Part shown: positions 27,123 to 28,440 of the stretch, in pieces
Layout: every line of letters starts with the position of its first letter
How positions within the stretch are numbered: the stretch's first letter is position 1
Origin: Burkholderia sp.
GTDB lineage: Bacteria > Pseudomonadota > Gammaproteobacteria > Burkholderiales > Burkholderiaceae
Direction: 5' to 3'
Assembly (NCBI GenBank): GCA_028292565.1
Contig: JAQGMD010000452.1
Span: 1 to 28,440, forward strand
Length of the DNA stretch: 28,440 bases
Notes under the pieces: model-generated
Told to the model about the DNA's origin: nothing
Database searches by the model: none
What the model saw: the letters and a program-made list of their open reading frames with translations, nothing else
Translations under genes and position numbers: made by a program

Positions 27123-27581
27123 TTAAGCTCCCACCCACGGCAGGCCGTACTTGCACCAGCCACCCACGTTCTTCCTGTGGCCTTCGGCATCCTTGTCGCC
27201 TTCAAATCCTTCGAGGATGTCGAAGCAATGCTCATAACCGTGTTCGGTTGCGAGCTTGGCGGCACTGCGCGATCGAACGCCGGAACGGCACAGGAACAGC
27301 AGCACGTGGTCCTTCTCCGCCACCTGTCTGAGCTGGTCGAGGAATTGCGGGTTGGGTGTGCCGCCGGGGTATACATTCCATTCGATCGCCGCATGCTTCT
27401 CTGCCGGGATCGCCACTCGGCCGACCCAGTCCCGCTCCGCGTTGGTACGCACATCCACCAGTTTGGCGCGCGGATTGTCACGTAACAGTGCGTAGGCTTC
27501 TTGCGGTGTAACGGCGCCGGCGTACGGAAGCTGCTTTTCCTGGCCGCGCTGGCAGGCGGTTGAGAGAATATCGGTAGTCAT
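27123..27581 (-). CDS. Rhodanese-like sulfurtransferase domain protein
   Basis: A single rhodanese domain in 152 residues. The active-site loop is LCRSGVRSRSAA with catalytic Cys98, and the VDVRTNAERDWVG motif marks the N-terminal half. The six-residue loop fits a thiosulfate or persulfide sulfurtransferase rather than a Cdc25-type phosphatase, which has seven. No signal peptide, so cytoplasmic. AGGAAAA precedes the ATG. It is convergent with the TAXI gene and divergent from glnA. The physiological sulfur donor is unknown. Confidence 0.92.
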   Translation of the reverse strand: MTTDILSTACQRGQEKQLPYAGAVTPQEAYALLRDNPRAKLVDVRTNAERDWVGRVAIPAEKHAAIEWNVYPGGTPNPQFLDQLRQVAEKDHVLLFLCRSGVRSRSAAKLATEHGYEHCFDILEGFEGDKDAEGHRKNVGGWCKYGLPWVGA

Positions 27582-27624
27582 TTGGTTTTCCTGTCTCGCT
27601 GAAGATGTTTGTTGTCTTTTTTGG

Positions 27625-27630
27625 ATTATA
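27625..27630 (-). promoter_or_regulatory. -10 element for the rhodanese gene
   Basis: TATAAT on the minus strand, 44 bases before the ATG at 27581. No good -35 at standard spacing. Confidence 0.4.
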
Positions 27631-27695
27631 TTGATTTCTTGCGACCGCCTTCGAATTCCCCAAAGAAGTGCATTAACTCGATTTCAACGGACATT

Positions 27696-27712
27696 TGCAC
27701 TGCAGTGGTGCG
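27696..27712 (+). promoter_or_regulatory. NtrC-like binding site 1 upstream of glnA
   Basis: TGCACT-GCAGT-GGTGCG, a 17-base imperfect dyad matching the NtrC pattern TGCACC-N5-GGTGCA at 10 of 12 specified bases. It is centred about 170 bases before the inferred sigma54 start. Confidence 0.65.
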
Positions 27713-27724
27713 GTTCTGGAAATT

Positions 27725-27741
27725 TGCACGATTTTGGTGAT
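27725..27741 (+). promoter_or_regulatory. NtrC-like binding site 2 upstream of glnA
   Basis: TGCACG-ATTTT-GGTGAT, matching the NtrC pattern at 9 of 12 specified bases, centred 29 bp from site 1 (about three helical turns) and about 141 bases before the inferred start. Paired sites at enhancer distance are standard for glnA. Confidence 0.6.
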
Positions 27742-27847
27742 GTTGCCAAATTTTCAGTTCCTCAAAAAAACCTTCCAAATTCGCACGTAAATGCGGCAAT
27801 TCGCCCGCTTCATCGTGGTGCGGTCCATTTGATCGTGCGCAAGGAGT

Positions 27848-27864
27848 TGGCATGGATTCTGCTA
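27848..27864 (+). promoter_or_regulatory. sigma54 (RpoN) promoter of glnA
   Basis: TTGGCATGGATTCTGCT has GG at 27849-27850 and GC at 27861-27862, exactly ten bases apart as RpoN promoters require, and closely follows TTGGCACG-N4-TTGCW. Transcription would start near 27874, giving a 5' UTR of about 103 bases. Confidence 0.85.
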
Positions 27865-27976
27865 TCATGGCTGGCTGAGTTCGGACGTATTCAGCTTCCG
27901 CTTCCTGCAACGGCAGGACATCCAGACAGCTCAGAACCAATTCGAAATTATCATTTGCTCATTTTAGGAGATTCGC

Positions 27977-28440
27977 ATGGCATTGACGGCCGCAGACGTC
28001 TTGAAGATGGCGAAAGAAAACGAAGTCAAATTCGTTGATTTTCGCTTTGCTGACACCAGAGGCAAGGAACAGCACGTAACTGTGCCGGTTTCGCAGTTTG
28101 GCATGGACAAATTCGAATCCGGCCACGCTTTTGACGGTTCGTCGATCGCCGGATGGAAGGGTATCGAAGCATCCGACATGCTGTTGATGCCGGATCCGAA
28201 TACGGCCAACATCGATCCGTTCATGGAAGAGACCACGCTGTTCATGCAGTGTGACGTCATCGAGCCGAGCGACGGCAAAGGCTACGACCGTGACCCGCGC
28301 TCGATCGCCCGCCGCGCTGAAGCCTACCTGAAATCCTCCGGCCTGGGCGACACTGCCTACTTCGGTCCGGAACCGGAATTCTTCATTTTCGACAGCGTGC
28401 GCTGGAAGATCGACATGTCCGGCTGCTTCGTGAAGATCGA
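27977..28440 (+). CDS. glnA: Glutamine synthetase type I (5' part)
   Basis: The first 154 codons of GlnA, running off the right edge. The opening [31 protein letters not shown] sequence, the [17 protein letters not shown] motif and [12 protein letters not shown] (metal-ligand region) are those of type I-beta glutamine synthetase, the GlnE-regulated class. The adenylylation Tyr lies beyond the window. The ATG at 27977 has GGAG 9-12 bases upstream. Control by nitrogen is shown by the RpoN promoter and NtrC sites; GlnE, its modifying enzyme, is encoded at 3815-6553. Confidence 0.98.
   Translation, partial: MALTAADVLKMAKENEVKFVDFRFADTRGKEQHVTVPVSQFGMDKFESGHAFDGSSIAGWKGIEASDMLLMPDPNTANIDPFMEETTLFMQCDVIEPSDGKGYDRDPRSIARRAEAYLKSSGLGDTAYFGPEPEFFIFDSVRWKIDMSGCFVKI

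Larger units (their letters stand above)
27582..27976. other. Regulatory intergenic region between rhodanese gene and glnA
   Basis: 395 bases without a convincing gene. The left part holds the rhodanese promoter (perfect -10 on the minus strand at 27630-27625). The middle holds two NtrC-like sites (27696-27712 and 27725-27741) and a possible half site (27806-27822). The right part has the glnA sigma54 promoter, a short CCTGC-AACG-GCAGG hairpin (27904-27917) and the glnA ribosome site (GGAG near 27967). An open frame of 104 codons on the minus strand here has no ribosome site and is not believed. Confidence 0.7.

Noticed and set aside
27626..27940. 104-codon open frame on the minus strand upstream of glnA
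   Set aside because: It overlaps the NtrC sites, the RpoN promoter and the rhodanese -10 element, and has no ribosome site or recognisable domain.

Overview
This 28.4 kb window looks like ordinary chromosomal sequence from a GC-rich betaproteobacterium, most likely Burkholderiales and probably near Oxalobacteraceae (Herbaspirillum, Noviherbaspirillum or Herminiimonas type). That placement rests on the recognisable protein families and gene order (yhdP - nitrilase-like amidase - tldD; M48 peptidase - pterin dehydratase - rsgA divergent from orn; argF - argG), not on any search. I found no tRNA, rRNA, CRISPR array, insertion sequence or prophage. Coding density is high, and almost every gene is a conserved housekeeping gene.

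Layout. Positions 1-100 hold the tail of an unidentified gene. From 6553 down to 228 on the minus strand lie glnE (glutamine synthetase adenylyltransferase), a small two-helix membrane protein, and a large fusion of an SSF transporter, a STAC-like linker, GGDEF and EAL. From 6763 to 14683 on the plus strand lie yhdP, a C-N hydrolase, tldD, an attenuator-like leader and a class I DAHP synthase (aroG-type). On the minus strand yajQ is followed by a periplasmic retropepsin-like aspartic protease. murB (plus) faces an argF - argG - ppnP group (minus). Next on the minus strand is M48 peptidase - phhB - rsgA, divergent from orn. prfC, a hemerythrin-like protein and a two-TM TAXI-type solute-binding protein follow on plus. 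A rhodanese (minus) is divergent from the start of glnA (plus), which runs off the window.

Regulation visible in the DNA. (1) The aroG leader encodes a short peptide with a run of six Phe and three Tyr codons. It overlaps a pause-type hairpin and precedes an antiterminator arrangement and a perfect intrinsic terminator just before aroG, which is the layout of a ribosome-mediated attenuator. (2) glnA has a GG-N10-GC sigma54 promoter with two NtrC-like palindromes upstream. (3) The hemerythrin-like gene has an FNR/ANR-like box about 41 bp upstream of the inferred transcription start, the class II activator position. (4) The murB promoter places the transcript start almost on the ATG, so a leaderless mRNA is predicted.

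Themes. Nitrogen control appears at both ends (glnE, glnA). Cyclic-di-GMP biology appears in the GGDEF-EAL fusion, the YajQ c-di-GMP-binding family and orn, whose product degrades pGpG, the product of EAL enzymes. The least conventional items are the CbrA-like sensor architecture carrying a c-di-GMP output, the Phe/Tyr leader of aroG, and the hemerythrin-like protein that appears to lack the usual His ligands.
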